Positions 8,237 to 17,774 are shown, counted from the first letter of the stretch. The stretch is 64,000 bases of DNA from Trabulsiella odontotermitis (GCF_030053895.1 NZ_CP125781.1:2232001-2296000), one strand, 5' to 3'. The notes: generated by a model from the sequence alone, not told the origin. A program made the numbers and translations.

Positions 8237-9166
8237 GTGACAGAAGAGCAACGCTTTAACGAGCGCATCGCGCAGGAAACCGCCATCGAGCCGCAGGACT
8301 GGATGCCGGAGGCCTACCGCAAAACGCTGATCCGCCAGATTGGTCAGCACGCGCATTCCGAAATCGTCGGTATGCTGCCGGAAGGGAACTGGATCACCCG
8401 TGCCCCGTCGCTGCGCCGTAAAGCCATTCTGCTGGCGAAGGTGCAGGACGAAGCGGGGCACGGTCTCTATCTCTACAGTGCAGCGGAAACTCTCGGCTGC
8501 GCCCGCGAGGATCTCTACCAGAAGATGCTCGACGGCAAGATGAAATACTCCTCGATTTTTAACTACCCGACGCTGAACTGGGCAGATATCGGTGTGATCG
8601 GCTGGCTGGTGGATGGCGCCGCTATCGTTAACCAGGTGGCGTTGTGCCGGACCTCCTACGGTCCATATGCCCGGGCGATGGTGAAAATCTGCAAAGAGGA
8701 GAGCTTTCATCAGCGTCAGGGATTTGAAGCTTGCGTGACACTGTCACAAGGCAGCGATGCTCAGCGCCAGATGTTACAGGACGCCATCAACCGTTTCTGG
8801 TGGCCATCGCTGATGATGTTCGGCCCGAACGACGACAACTCGCCAAACAGCGCCCGCAGCCTGGCGTGGAAAATCAAACGACACTCCAACGACGAACTGC
8901 GTCAGCGCTTCGTCGACAACACCATTCCACAAGTGGAAATGCTGGGTATGACAGTACCGGACCCGGATCTGCATTTTGACGAGGTCAGCGGTCATTACCG
9001 TTTTGGCGATATCGACTGGCAGGAATTTAACGAGGTGATTAACGGACGCGGCGTCTGCAATCACGAACGTATCGCCGCCAAACGCAAAGCGTGGGACGAC
9101 GGAGAGTGGGTGCGCGAAGCCGCACTGGCCCACGCGCAGAAACAGCAAGCCCGACGCGTCGCCTGA
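8237..9166 (+). CDS. paaA: PaaA, catalytic subunit of the phenylacetyl-CoA 1,2-epoxidase
   Basis: A 309-residue ferritin-like di-iron oxygenase subunit, the E. coli length. PaaABCE inserts one oxygen atom into the ring of phenylacetyl-CoA to give the 1,2-epoxide. Iron-ligand glutamate/histidine motifs are visible in AKVQDEAGHGLYLY and CKEESFHQRQGFE. I choose the GTG at 8237 (VTEEQRFNERI) because it gives the family N-terminus and has AAAGGTG just upstream; the open frame reaches ATG codons at 8192 and 8183, but these would add a non-conserved basic stretch. It is the first gene of the paaABCDEFGHIJK operon, with paaB 11 bp on. Confidence 0.96.
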   Translation: MTEEQRFNERIAQETAIEPQDWMPEAYRKTLIRQIGQHAHSEIVGMLPEGNWITRAPSLRRKAILLAKVQDEAGHGLYLYSAAETLGCAREDLYQKMLDGKMKYSSIFNYPTLNWADIGVIGWLVDGAAIVNQVALCRTSYGPYARAMVKICKEESFHQRQGFEACVTLSQGSDAQRQMLQDAINRFWWPSLMMFGPNDDNSPNSARSLAWKIKRHSNDELRQRFVDNTIPQVEMLGMTVPDPDLHFDEVSGHYRFGDIDWQEFNEVINGRGVCNHERIAAKRKAWDDGEWVREAALAHAQKQQARRVA

Positions 9167-9177
9167 GGAGAAGCATG

Positions 9178-9465
9178 ATGAGCAATGTTTACTGGCCATT
9201 ATATGAAGTGTTTGTTCGCAGCAAACAGGGGCTGTCGCACCGCCATGTCGGCAGCCTGCATGCTGCGGATGATCGCATGGCGCTGGAAAACGCCCGTGAC
9301 GCTTACACCCGTCGCAACGAAGGCTGTTCAATCTGGGTGGTGAAAGCGAGTGAAATCGTCGCCTCGCAGCCGGAAGAGCGCGGTGAGTTTTTCGACCCGT
9401 CAGAGAGCAAGGTGTACCGTCATCCGACGTTTTACACCATCCCTGACGGCATCGAGCATATGTGA
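9178..9465 (+). CDS. paaB: PaaB, structural subunit of the phenylacetyl-CoA epoxidase
   Basis: A 95-residue subunit, identical in length to E. coli PaaB, with the conserved start MSNVYWPLYEVFVR and the end PTFYTIPDGIEHM. PaaB bridges PaaAC units in the epoxidase complex and has no catalytic residues of its own. Two ATGs are adjacent (9175 and 9178). GAGGAG at 9165-9170 is better spaced for the second, which also matches the family N-terminus. paaC follows after 7 bp. Confidence 0.95.
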   Translation: MSNVYWPLYEVFVRSKQGLSHRHVGSLHAADDRMALENARDAYTRRNEGCSIWVVKASEIVASQPEERGEFFDPSESKVYRHPTFYTIPDGIEHM

Positions 9466-9472
9466 GGTAGTG

Positions 9473-10228
9473 ATGATAACCAACGATCCTGTCGCCACTT
9501 ACGCATTGCGCCTCGGTGATAACTGTCTGGTGCTGGCGCAGCGGCTTTCCGCCTGGTGCGGCCATGCGCCGGAGCTGGAAATCGATCTGGCGCTTGCCAA
9601 TATCGGTCTCGATCTGCTGGGGCAGGCGCGCAATTTCCTGACATACGCGGCGGAACGCCACGGTGAGGGCGATGAAGACACGCTGGCCTTTTTCCGCGAC
9701 GAACGCCAGTTCAGCAATCTGTTGCTGGTTGAGCAGCCGAACGGCAACTTCGCCGACACCATCGCGCGCCAGTACCTGATGGATGCCTGGCACGTCGCGC
9801 TGTTCAGCCGCCTGACCGTCAGCCGCGATCCACAGATTGCCGCCATTGCCGCCAAAGCCATCAAAGAAGCGCGTTATCACCTGCGCTTCAGCCGTGGCTG
9901 GATGATTCGCCTCGGTCAGGGCACCGGGTTGTCCGCGCAGCGTATGCAGCAGGCGCTGGACAATGTCTGGCGCTTTACTGCCGAACTGTTTGACGCTGAC
10001 GCGCTGGATATCGACCTGAGCGAGCAGGGTATTGCGGTTGATCCGCGTACGCTGCGCGACGAATGGGACGCGGAAATCGACAGTGGTTTACGCGAGGCCG
10101 GGCTGGTTATGCCCGCCGACGCAGCTTACCGCACCGGCGGCAAGCAGGGCCTGCATACCGAACATCTCGGCCCGATGCTGGCCGAGATGCAGTATCTGCA
10201 GCGGATGTACCCCGCGCAACAGTGGTAA
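9473..10228 (+). CDS. paaC: PaaC, structural subunit of the phenylacetyl-CoA epoxidase
   Basis: A 251-residue ferritin-like subunit (E. coli 248) that pairs with PaaA but has lost the di-iron site. Recognisable stretches are LRLGDNCLVLAQRL, DLALANIGLDLLGQARNFL and GLHTEHLGPMLAEMQYLQRM. The start is the ATG at 9473 preceded by GAGGTAG; a GTG at 9470 is in frame but too close. The operon continues with paaD after 12 bp. Confidence 0.95.
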   Translation: MITNDPVATYALRLGDNCLVLAQRLSAWCGHAPELEIDLALANIGLDLLGQARNFLTYAAERHGEGDEDTLAFFRDERQFSNLLLVEQPNGNFADTIARQYLMDAWHVALFSRLTVSRDPQIAAIAAKAIKEARYHLRFSRGWMIRLGQGTGLSAQRMQQALDNVWRFTAELFDADALDIDLSEQGIAVDPRTLRDEWDAEIDSGLREAGLVMPADAAYRTGGKQGLHTEHLGPMLAEMQYLQRMYPAQQW

Positions 10229-10240
10229 CCGGAGGTCAGC

Positions 10241-10738
10241 ATGCAACGTCTCGCCACCATCGCCCCCGCCGACGTACGCCAGATCTGGGCGCTGCTGGGG
10301 CAGATCCCGGACCCGGAAGTCCCGGTGCTCACCATTACCGATTTAGGTATGGTGCGCAGCGTGGCGCCGCAGGGTGACGGCTGGGTGATTGGCTTTACGC
10401 CGACCTATTCCGGCTGCCCGGCGACGGAACATCTGCTGGGCGAGATCCGCCGCGCAATGATCGAAAACGGCTATACGCCGGTACACATTGTGCTGCAACT
10501 GGATCCGCCGTGGACCACCGACTGGATGAGCGCCAGTGCCCGCGAACGGCTGCGCCAGTACGGTATCAGCCCGCCACAGGCGCATACCTGCCATGCCGGG
10601 ATCCCCGAAACGGTGAATTGCCCGCGCTGCGGCAGCAGCCATTCGACGCTTATCAGCGAATTTGGTTCGACGGCCTGCAAAGCGCTGTACCGCTGCGAAA
10701 GCTGCCGCGAACCCTTTGATTACTTTAAATGTATTTGA
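10241..10738 (+). CDS. paaD: PaaD, MIP18/DUF59-type iron-sulfur assembly protein for the epoxidase
   Basis: A 165-residue protein, the E. coli length. Residues 1-100 are the DUF59 (MIP18/SufT-like) domain, with the conserved DPEVPVLTITDLGMV and the Cys of YSGCPATE. A C-terminal zinc ribbon has CPRC and CESC pairs. PaaD is needed for an active epoxidase but is not part of the purified complex. Iron-sulfur or di-iron maturation of PaaE/PaaA is the usual inference. It has a GGAGG ribosome site, and paaE follows after 7 bp. Confidence 0.94.
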   Translation: MQRLATIAPADVRQIWALLGQIPDPEVPVLTITDLGMVRSVAPQGDGWVIGFTPTYSGCPATEHLLGEIRRAMIENGYTPVHIVLQLDPPWTTDWMSASARERLRQYGISPPQAHTCHAGIPETVNCPRCGSSHSTLISEFGSTACKALYRCESCREPFDYFKCI

Positions 10739-10745
10739 GGTTGCC

Positions 10746-11816
10746 ATGACGACGTTCCATTCGCTTACGGTGGCAAAAGTTGAACCCGAAACCCGCGACG
10801 CGGTGACCATCACCTTCGCGGTGCCTGACGCGTTACAGGCGGCTTACGCGTTCCGCCCCGGGCAGCATCTGACGCTGAAAACCCGGCTGGGAAACGAAGA
10901 GCTGCGCCGCTGTTATTCCATCTGCCGTGGTGCGCGGCCGGGTGAAATCAGTGTGGCAGTGAAGGCCATCGATGGCGGGCGTTTCTCGAACTACGCCCGT
11001 CGGGAGATCAAACAGGGTATGGCGCTGGAGGTGATGGTGCCGCAGGGGCTGTTCGGCTATCAGCCGCAGCCAGACCGCCGCGGTAACTATCTCGCCATTG
11101 CCGCCGGCTCCGGCATCACCCCGATGCTGGCGATTGTGGAAACCACGCTGGCGACCGAACCCGACAGCCTGTTTACCGTGATTTACGGCAATCGCAGCAG
11201 TCAAAGCATGATGTTCCGCCAGGCGCTGGCCGATCTTAAAGACAGCTACCCGACGCGACTGCAACTGGTCTGCCTGTTCAGCCAGGAAACCCTCGACAGC
11301 GATCTGCTGCACGGGCGCATTGACGGCGAAAAATTGCAGGCGCTGTCGCGCACGCTGATCAACTTTGCCCAGTTTGATGACGCTTTTATCTGCGGCCCGG
11401 CGGCGATGATGGACGAGGCGGAAACCGCGCTGCTGGCGCTCGGTATGCCAAAAAAATCCATTCACCTTGAGCGCTTTAATACCCCGGGCAGTGGCATGCG
11501 CCGTGCCGCCAGCGTGAAGGCGCAGGGGCAGACGGTCACGGTGCGTCAGGACGGTCATGATCGTCAGGTGATGCTGACCGCTGATGACGAAAGCATTCTC
11601 GATGCGGCGCTGCGTCAGGGGGCGGATTTACCGTATGCCTGTAAGGGAGGCGTCTGCGCCACCTGCAAATGCAAAGTGTTGCGCGGTAACGTTGCTATGA
11701 CCACCAATTACAGTCTCGAAGCCGATGAACTGGCCGCGGGTTATGTGCTGAGCTGTCAGGCGTTGCCAACCACGCCGGACGTGATTGTCGATTTTGATGC
11801 AAAGGGGATGGCATGA
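10746..11816 (+). CDS. paaE: PaaE, FAD/2Fe-2S reductase of the phenylacetyl-CoA epoxidase
   Basis: A 356-residue reductase, the E. coli length. It has an N-terminal FAD-binding domain with RCYSIC, an NAD(P)H-binding domain with AAGSGITPMLAI, and a C-terminal plant-type 2Fe-2S ferredoxin domain with the ligand pattern C-x4-C-x2-C in ACKGGVCATC and a distal Cys in LSCQ. It passes electrons from NADPH to PaaA. The open frame extends 28 codons upstream into paaD, but MTTFHSLTVAK at 10746 has the family start. The last 4 bp overlap paaF (ATGA). Confidence 0.96.
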   Translation: MTTFHSLTVAKVEPETRDAVTITFAVPDALQAAYAFRPGQHLTLKTRLGNEELRRCYSICRGARPGEISVAVKAIDGGRFSNYARREIKQGMALEVMVPQGLFGYQPQPDRRGNYLAIAAGSGITPMLAIVETTLATEPDSLFTVIYGNRSSQSMMFRQALADLKDSYPTRLQLVCLFSQETLDSDLLHGRIDGEKLQALSRTLINFAQFDDAFICGPAAMMDEAETALLALGMPKKSIHLERFNTPGSGMRRAASVKAQGQTVTVRQDGHDRQVMLTADDESILDAALRQGADLPYACKGGVCATCKCKVLRGNVAMTTNYSLEADELAAGYVLSCQALPTTPDVIVDFDAKGMA

Positions 11817-12580
11817 ACGAGCTGCTGACTGAACAGCACGATCGTGTGCTGTTGCTGACCCTTAATCGCCCACAGGCGCGCAATGCGCTGAATAACACGC
11901 TGCTGGCGCAGATTGCCGATGCACTGGAATCTGCCGCGCAAAATCCGGCGATCGCGGCCTGCGTGATCAGCGGCAATGAACGCTTTTTTGCCGCCGGGGC
12001 AGATCTCAACGAAATGGCGGACAACGATCTCGTGGCGACGTTGAACGACGTTCGCCCACGATTGTGGGCGCGCATCAATGCCTTTAATAAACCGCTGATT
12101 GCGGCGGTGAACGGCTATGCGCTGGGCGCGGGCTGCGAGCTGGCGTTACTGTGCGACATCGTGATGGCGGGGGATAACGCCCGTTTCGGTCTGCCGGAAA
12201 TCACCCTCGGTATGATGCCAGGCGCGGGTGGCACCCAACGGTTGATTCGCAGCGTCGGGAAAGCGCTGGCCAGCCGCATGGTGCTGACCGGTGAAAGCAT
12301 CGACGCCAGACGCGCCCGTGAGGCCGGGCTGGTGAGCGACGTTTGCCCGCCAGCGCTGACCCAGGAATACGCGTTACAACTGGCAAAAACCATCGCTGCG
12401 CATGCGCCGCTGGCGCTTCAGGCAGCAAAACAGGCGCTGCGTCAGTCGCAGGAAGTGAGTCTCCACGCCGGGCTACAGCTTGAACGCCAGCTGTTTACGC
12501 TGCTCAGCGCCACCGACGATCGGCAGGAAGGCATTGCCGCTTTTCGCGAAAAACGTACCCCCGACTTCAAAGGACGCTAA
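11813..12580 (+). CDS. paaF: PaaF, 2,3-dehydroadipyl-CoA hydratase
   Basis: A 255-residue enoyl-CoA hydratase of the crotonase fold, the E. coli length. The two oxyanion-hole segments are visible: ERFFAAGADLNEM and NGYALGAGCELALLCD. A catalytic Glu lies in the LPEITLGMMPGAGG segment. It hydrates 2,3-dehydroadipyl-CoA to 3-hydroxyadipyl-CoA late in the pathway. Its start overlaps paaE by 4 bp, and paaG begins after a 2-bp gap. Confidence 0.95.
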   Translation: MNELLTEQHDRVLLLTLNRPQARNALNNTLLAQIADALESAAQNPAIAACVISGNERFFAAGADLNEMADNDLVATLNDVRPRLWARINAFNKPLIAAVNGYALGAGCELALLCDIVMAGDNARFGLPEITLGMMPGAGGTQRLIRSVGKALASRMVLTGESIDARRAREAGLVSDVCPPALTQEYALQLAKTIAAHAPLALQAAKQALRQSQEVSLHAGLQLERQLFTLLSATDDRQEGIAAFREKRTPDFKGR

Positions 12581-12582
12581 CA

Positions 12583-13377
12583 ATGGACGCTTTTATTCTC
12601 AGCGACGTGGAACTGGGCGTGATGACCCTCACCCTCAACCGCCCGGATCGCCTGAACAGTTTTAACGATGAGATGCACCAGCAGTTAGCGGATTGCCTGA
12701 CGCAGGCCGAACGTGACGATACCATTCGCTGTCTGTTGATCACAGGTGCCGGGCGCGGTTTCTGCGCCGGTCAGGATCTCAACGACCGTAACGTTGACCC
12801 GCAAGGCAACGCCCCGGATCTGGGGTTGTCGGTGGAAAAATTCTATAACCCGCTGGTCCGCCGACTGGCGGCGTTGCCAAAACCGGTCATTGCCGCGGTG
12901 AACGGCGTGGCGGCGGGCGCCGGTGCGACGCTGGCGCTCGGCTGCGATATGGTCATCGCTGCCCGCTCGGCCAACTTTGTTATGGCGTTCAGTAAGCTGG
13001 GGCTGGTACCGGACTGCGGCGGCACCTGGTTTTTGCCGCGCGTGGCAGGTCGGGCGCGAGCGCTGGGGCTGGCGCTGACGGGCGATAAGCTCAGCGCGGA
13101 GCAGGCGCAGCAGTGGGGCATGATCTGGCAGGTGGTGGATGACGCACAGTTGTCCGACACCGCGCTGACGCTGGCGCGCCATCTGGCGACCCAACCGACA
13201 TATGGTCTGGGGTTAATTAAACAAGCGCTGCTGGCGGCGGAAACCAATACCCTCGACGCCCAGCTCGATCTTGAGCGCGACTATCAGCGACTGGCCGGAC
13301 GCAGCCCGGATTATCGCGAAGGGGTCAGTGCGTTTCTCGCCAGGCGACCACCCCAGTTCAGCGGGAAATCATCATGA
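12583..13377 (+). CDS. paaG: PaaG, ring-1,2-epoxyphenylacetyl-CoA isomerase
   Basis: A 264-residue crotonase-fold enzyme (E. coli 262). It isomerises the epoxide to the seven-membered oxepin-CoA and later shifts the double bond in the linear intermediate. The oxyanion-hole segments GRGFCAGQDLND and NGVAAGAGATLALGCD are present; the catalytic Asp is expected in the KLGLVPDCGGTWFLPR segment. It has no clear ribosome site of its own, fitting coupling to paaF 2 bp upstream. It overlaps paaH by 4 bp. Confidence 0.95.
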   Translation: MDAFILSDVELGVMTLTLNRPDRLNSFNDEMHQQLADCLTQAERDDTIRCLLITGAGRGFCAGQDLNDRNVDPQGNAPDLGLSVEKFYNPLVRRLAALPKPVIAAVNGVAAGAGATLALGCDMVIAARSANFVMAFSKLGLVPDCGGTWFLPRVAGRARALGLALTGDKLSAEQAQQWGMIWQVVDDAQLSDTALTLARHLATQPTYGLGLIKQALLAAETNTLDAQLDLERDYQRLAGRSPDYREGVSAFLARRPPQFSGKSS

Positions 13378-14798
13378 GCCAGCGCATTAACACCGTCGCG
13401 GTGATTGGCAGCGGCACCATGGGGGCGGGGATCGCTGAAGTGGCGGCGGCTGCGGGTCATCAGGTTTTGCTGTATGACATTGCCAGCGAGGCGCTGACTC
13501 GCGCGATTGACGGGATCCGCTCACGACTGGAGTCTCGTGTGGCGCGCGGCAAACTCAGTGCGGAAGCCTGTGCCAGCACGTTACGAAATCTGTATCCGGT
13601 CGAGGATCTGTCTGCGCTCGCCGCCGCCGGGCTGGTGATTGAAGCCGCCAGCGAACGGCTGGAGGTAAAAAAAGCGCTGTTCAGCCAGCTGGCGGAGATT
13701 TGCCCGCCGCAAACATTGCTCACCAGCAACACCTCATCGATTTCCATTACCGCCATCGCCGCTGATGTGCGTCACCCGGAGCGTGTGGCGGGGCTGCACT
13801 TTTTTAACCCTGCGCCGGTCATGAAGCTGGTGGAGGTGGTCAGCGGCCTGGCAACCTCGCCGGAAGTGGTGGAGCTGCTTTGCCAGTGCGTCACTCATTG
13901 GGGCAAACAGCCGGTGCGCTGTCACTCGACGCCGGGTTTTATCGTGAACCGTGTCGCCCGCCCGTTTTATGCCGAGGCATGGCGCGCGCTGGAAGAGCAG
14001 GTGGCAGACGCGGCAGTGATCGATACCGTACTACGTGACGGCGGGGGTTTTCCGATGGGGCCGCTGGCGCTGACCGATCTGATCGGTCAGGACGTCAATT
14101 TCGCCGTCACCTGTTCCGTCTTCAACGCCTTCTGGCAGGAGCGCCGTTTTTTACCGTCGTTATTGCAACAGGAACTGGTACTGGCCGGTCGGCTGGGCAA
14201 AAAAAGCGGGCAGGGCGTTTATCACTGGCCGCAAGGGGCGTCCGCGGTAGCGTTTCACCCGCGGATTGCTGAGCCTCTGCATGCTCACGAGGTACATAAA
14301 TCAGGTGACGTTGTCACGCTTGATAGCGTGCAACTGCTGACCACTGACGGCGAAACCGCGCAGGCAAAAGCGGCACGGCTGAAATGCCCGGTGGTGCTGA
14401 TGGATTATCGCGAGGGCGACGTTGTCGCCATTGCCGCCGCTGACAGTAATCGCCCGGAAGAGACGGCAAAAGCTATTGCCTGGCTGCAGCAACAGGGCAA
14501 GCAGGTGCTGATGATTGCCGATTATCCCGGTCTGCTGGTCTGGCGCACGGTCGCGATGTTGATTAACGAAGCGCTCGACGCCCTGCAAAAAGGCGTCGCC
14601 AGCGAAGCTGATATTGATACCGCGATGCGCCTTGGGGTGAATTATCCTCGCGGACCGCTGCAGTGGGGCGACATTCTCGGCTGGCAGCGGGTGTTGACGA
14701 TGCTGGAAAACCTGCAACGTCATTACGGCGAAGAGCGCTATCGCCCGTGTTCACTGCTGCGCCAGCGTGCGCTTCTGGAGTGTGGTTATGAGTCATAA
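13374..14798 (+). CDS. paaH: PaaH, 3-hydroxyadipyl-CoA dehydrogenase
   Basis: A 474-residue NAD-dependent 3-hydroxyacyl-CoA dehydrogenase (E. coli 475). The N-terminal Rossmann motif is GSGTMGAGIAEVA. The catalytic His is in GLHFFNPAPVMKLVE, and two C-terminal 3HCDH domains follow (VNRVARPFYAEA; LVWRTVAMLINEA). It oxidises 3-hydroxyadipyl-CoA to 3-oxoadipyl-CoA. Its final 11 bp overlap paaI in another frame, as in E. coli. Confidence 0.95.
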   Translation: MSQRINTVAVIGSGTMGAGIAEVAAAAGHQVLLYDIASEALTRAIDGIRSRLESRVARGKLSAEACASTLRNLYPVEDLSALAAAGLVIEAASERLEVKKALFSQLAEICPPQTLLTSNTSSISITAIAADVRHPERVAGLHFFNPAPVMKLVEVVSGLATSPEVVELLCQCVTHWGKQPVRCHSTPGFIVNRVARPFYAEAWRALEEQVADAAVIDTVLRDGGGFPMGPLALTDLIGQDVNFAVTCSVFNAFWQERRFLPSLLQQELVLAGRLGKKSGQGVYHWPQGASAVAFHPRIAEPLHAHEVHKSGDVVTLDSVQLLTTDGETAQAKAARLKCPVVLMDYREGDVVAIAAADSNRPEETAKAIAWLQQQGKQVLMIADYPGLLVWRTVAMLINEALDALQKGVASEADIDTAMRLGVNYPRGPLQWGDILGWQRVLTMLENLQRHYGEERYRPCSLLRQRALLECGYES

Positions 14799-15210
14799 CG
14801 CCTGGCACAACGCCCGTGTGATGTATGAAAACGACGCCTGCGCGCAGGCGCTGGGGATCGACATCGTGGAGATGGATGAAGGGTATGCCATGGTCACCAT
14901 GACCGTGCTGCCGCAGATGCTGAACGGCCATCAGACCTGCCACGGCGGGCAAATTTTCTCGCTGGCGGATACCGCGTTTGCCTATGCCTGCAACAGCCAG
15001 GGACTGGCAGCGGTGGCCTCAGCCTGCACCATTGATTTTCTGCGCCCAGGAAAGGCGGGCGATAAACTCACTGCCACCGCCCGCGTCAAACATCAGGGCA
15101 ACATTGCCGGGGTGTATGACATTGAAATCGTTAACCAACATCAAAAAACGGTCGCCCTGTTTCGCGGTAAATCGCACCGCATCGGCGGCAGTGTGACAGG
15201 AGAAGCCTGA
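14788..15210 (+). CDS. paaI: PaaI, hot-dog acyl-CoA thioesterase
   Basis: A 140-residue thioesterase, the E. coli length, with the active-site phrase NGHQTCHGGQIFSLADTAF. It releases CoA from ring-hydroxylated phenylacetyl-CoA dead ends and protects the CoA pool. The start is the ATG at 14788 inside the end of paaH (MSHNAWHNARVMYEN); the earlier ATG at 14767 would add 7 non-family residues. The stop overlaps the paaJ start by one base (TGATG). Confidence 0.95.
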   Translation: MSHNAWHNARVMYENDACAQALGIDIVEMDEGYAMVTMTVLPQMLNGHQTCHGGQIFSLADTAFAYACNSQGLAAVASACTIDFLRPGKAGDKLTATARVKHQGNIAGVYDIEIVNQHQKTVALFRGKSHRIGGSVTGEA

Positions 15211-16415
15211 TGCGTGATGCGTATATTTGTGATGGCGTGCGAACGCCGGTAGGACGCTACGGCGGCGCGCTTTCCGGCGTGCGGGCGGACGATCTGGCGG
15301 CCATTCCGTTGCGTGCGCTGCTGAGTCGTCATCCGCAACTGGATGCGGCGTTGATCGACGATGTGATCCTCGGTTGTGCTAATCAGGCAGGGGAAGATAA
15401 CCGCAACGTCGCGCGCATGGCGACGTTGCTGGCAGGGCTGCCGCAGACGGTGTCCGGCACCACCATCAACCGCCTGTGCGGCTCCGGGCTGGATGCGCTG
15501 GGGTTTGCCGCGCGCGCCATTCGTGCGGGTGATGCTGATCTGCTGCTGGCGGGCGGCGTGGAATCCATGTCGCGCGCACCGTTTGTGATGGGTAAAGCAA
15601 CGTCGGCGTTTTCCCGTCAGGCTGAGATGTTTGATACCACCATTGGCTGGCGTTTTGTGAATCCGCTCATGGCGCGGCAATTTGGTACTGACAGCATGCC
15701 GGAAACGGCAGAGAATGTAGCTGAATTGTTAAATATCAGTCGGGCCGATCAGGATGCTTTCGCGCTGCGTAGCCAGCAGAGGACGGCAAAAGCGCAGCGT
15801 GACGGGATACTGGCGCAGGAGATTGTGCCCGTCACCGTCAAAGGCAAAAAAGGCGCTGTCGTGGAAGTGAAAGACGATGAGCATCCCCGCCCGGACACAA
15901 CCCCGGAGCAACTGGCAGCGCTTAACGCCCCGTTTCGTGCCCGTGGTGTTATCACCGCCGGTAATGCTTCCGGGGTGAATGACGGCGCGGCGGCGTTGAT
16001 TGTCGCCAGCGAGAAGATGGCGCTGGCGCAGGGGTTGACTCCGCGCACGCGTATTGTCGCCATGGCGAGCGCCGGGGTGGAGCCGCGCCTGATGGGGCTC
16101 GGCCCGGTACCAGCTACCCGCAAGGTACTGGAGCGTGCCGGACTGAATATCAACGATATGGATGTGATTGAGCTGAATGAAGCCTTCGCCGCGCAGGCAC
16201 TGGGCGTGCTCAGACAACTGGGGCTGCCGGACGATGCCCCGCATGTGAATCCCAACGGTGGCGCCATCGCCATCGGTCATCCGTTGGGAATGAGTGGCGC
16301 CCGACTGGCGCTCGCCGCCAGTCATGAGCTGCACCGGCGCGGCGGACGCTATGCGCTGTGTACGATGTGTATCGGTGTGGGTCAGGGCATTGCCATGATC
16401 CTGGAGCGAGTTTGA
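15210..16415 (+). CDS. paaJ: PaaJ, 3-oxoadipyl-CoA / 3-oxo-5,6-dehydrosuberyl-CoA thiolase
   Basis: A 401-residue thiolase, the E. coli length. The acyl-accepting Cys is in INRLCGSGLDA, the active-site His in NPNGGAIAIGHPLGMSGAR, and the second Cys in CTMCIGVGQG. It acts twice in the pathway, releasing acetyl-CoA from the C8 intermediate and then acetyl-CoA plus succinyl-CoA from 3-oxoadipyl-CoA. It is coupled to paaI, and a 33-bp gap separates it from paaK. Confidence 0.96.
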   Translation: MRDAYICDGVRTPVGRYGGALSGVRADDLAAIPLRALLSRHPQLDAALIDDVILGCANQAGEDNRNVARMATLLAGLPQTVSGTTINRLCGSGLDALGFAARAIRAGDADLLLAGGVESMSRAPFVMGKATSAFSRQAEMFDTTIGWRFVNPLMARQFGTDSMPETAENVAELLNISRADQDAFALRSQQRTAKAQRDGILAQEIVPVTVKGKKGAVVEVKDDEHPRPDTTPEQLAALNAPFRARGVITAGNASGVNDGAAALIVASEKMALAQGLTPRTRIVAMASAGVEPRLMGLGPVPATRKVLERAGLNINDMDVIELNEAFAAQALGVLRQLGLPDDAPHVNPNGGAIAIGHPLGMSGARLALAASHELHRRGGRYALCTMCIGVGQGIAMILERV

Positions 16416-16448
16416 TCTGTGAGCTAATCAACCTGCGAGTACCCTATA

Positions 16449-17765
16449 ATGATAACGACATCCAACCTTGATCCGATTGAAACCGCGTCCCGCGACGAAC
16501 TGCATGCGCTGCAGACGCAACGCATGAAATGGACGCTGAAACACGCCTACGAGAATGTGCCGATGTACCGGCGCAAATTCGACGCCGCAGGCGTGCACCC
16601 TGACGATTTCAACGAGCTGGCCGATATCCGCAAATTTCCCTGCACCACCAAGCAGGATCTGCGCGACAACTATCCGTTCGATACCTTCGCCGTGCCAATG
16701 GAACAGATTGTGCGTATCCATGCATCGTCAGGCACCACCGGTAAGCCAACCGTGGTGGGCTACACGCAAAACGACATCGATAACTGGGCCAATATTGTGG
16801 CGCGTTCCCTGCGCGCGGCGGGCGGCAGCGCGAAAGATAAAATTCATGTCGCCTATGGTTACGGCCTGTTTACCGGCGGCCTGGGCGCGCATTACGGCGC
16901 AGAACGCCTGGGCGCGACGGTGATCCCGATGTCCGGTGGCCAGACTGAGAAGCAGGCGCAACTGATCCGTGATTTTCAGCCGGACATGATCATGGTGACG
17001 CCATCTTATTGCCTGAATCTGATTGAAGAGCTGGAGCGGCAAATGGGCGGTGACGCCAGCCAGTGCTCTCTGCGTGTCGGCGTATTTGGCGCGGAGCCGT
17101 GGACCTGTGCGATGCGTAGCGAAATTGAACGCCGTCTCGGCATTACCGCGCTGGATATTTATGGCCTGTCGGAAGTGATGGGGCCGGGGGTGGCGATGGA
17201 GTGTATCGAAACCGCTGACGGCCCGACTATCTGGGAAGATCATTTCTATCCGGAAATCGTTAACCCGGACGATGGTACGCCGCTGGATGATGGCGAGCAG
17301 GGCGAGCTGCTGTTTACCACGCTCACCAAAGAGGCGCTGCCGGTGATCCGCTATCGCACCCGCGATCTCACGCGTCTGCTGCCCGGTACGGCACGTTCAA
17401 TGCGGCGTATGGACCGCATCAGCGGTCGCAGCGATGACATGCTGATTATTCGCGGCGTGAATGTCTTCCCGTCACAACTGGAAGAGGAGATTGTTAAGTT
17501 CGAGCATCTGTCACCGCATTACCAGCTGGAAGTGCATCGTCGCGGGCATCTTGATTCACTTTCGGTGCGCGTGGAGCTGAAAGAGAGCAGTCTCAGCCTG
17601 TCGCACGAACAGCGCTGCCAGGTATGTCACAACTTACGTCATCGCATTAAGTCGATGGTGGGCATTTCGACCGACGTCACCATTGTCAACTGCGGCAGCA
17701 TCCCACGCTCTGAAGGCAAGGCCTGCCGGGTTTTTGACCTGCGCAAAGTTGCCGCTAACGGGTAA
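16449..17765 (+). CDS. paaK: PaaK, phenylacetate-CoA ligase
   Basis: A 438-residue adenylate-forming enzyme (E. coli 437) that commits phenylacetate to the pathway as its CoA ester. The ATP-binding loop SSGTTGKPTVVGYT is present, along with YGLSEVMGPG and the hinge segment SGRSDDMLIIRGVNVFPSQ. It is the last gene of the paaABCDEFGHIJK operon. A 7-bp-stem hairpin follows the stop before paaX. The product, phenylacetyl-CoA, is also the ligand that releases PaaX. Confidence 0.96.
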   Translation: MITTSNLDPIETASRDELHALQTQRMKWTLKHAYENVPMYRRKFDAAGVHPDDFNELADIRKFPCTTKQDLRDNYPFDTFAVPMEQIVRIHASSGTTGKPTVVGYTQNDIDNWANIVARSLRAAGGSAKDKIHVAYGYGLFTGGLGAHYGAERLGATVIPMSGGQTEKQAQLIRDFQPDMIMVTPSYCLNLIEELERQMGGDASQCSLRVGVFGAEPWTCAMRSEIERRLGITALDIYGLSEVMGPGVAMECIETADGPTIWEDHFYPEIVNPDDGTPLDDGEQGELLFTTLTKEALPVIRYRTRDLTRLLPGTARSMRRMDRISGRSDDMLIIRGVNVFPSQLEEEIVKFEHLSPHYQLEVHRRGHLDSLSVRVELKESSLSLSHEQRCQVCHNLRHRIKSMVGISTDVTIVNCGSIPRSEGKACRVFDLRKVAANG

Positions 17766-17774
17766 TCGTTGTAC

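Noticed and set aside
8774..9880. Long antisense frame across paaA-paaC
   Set aside because: It crosses three certain genes and shows no domain or signal.
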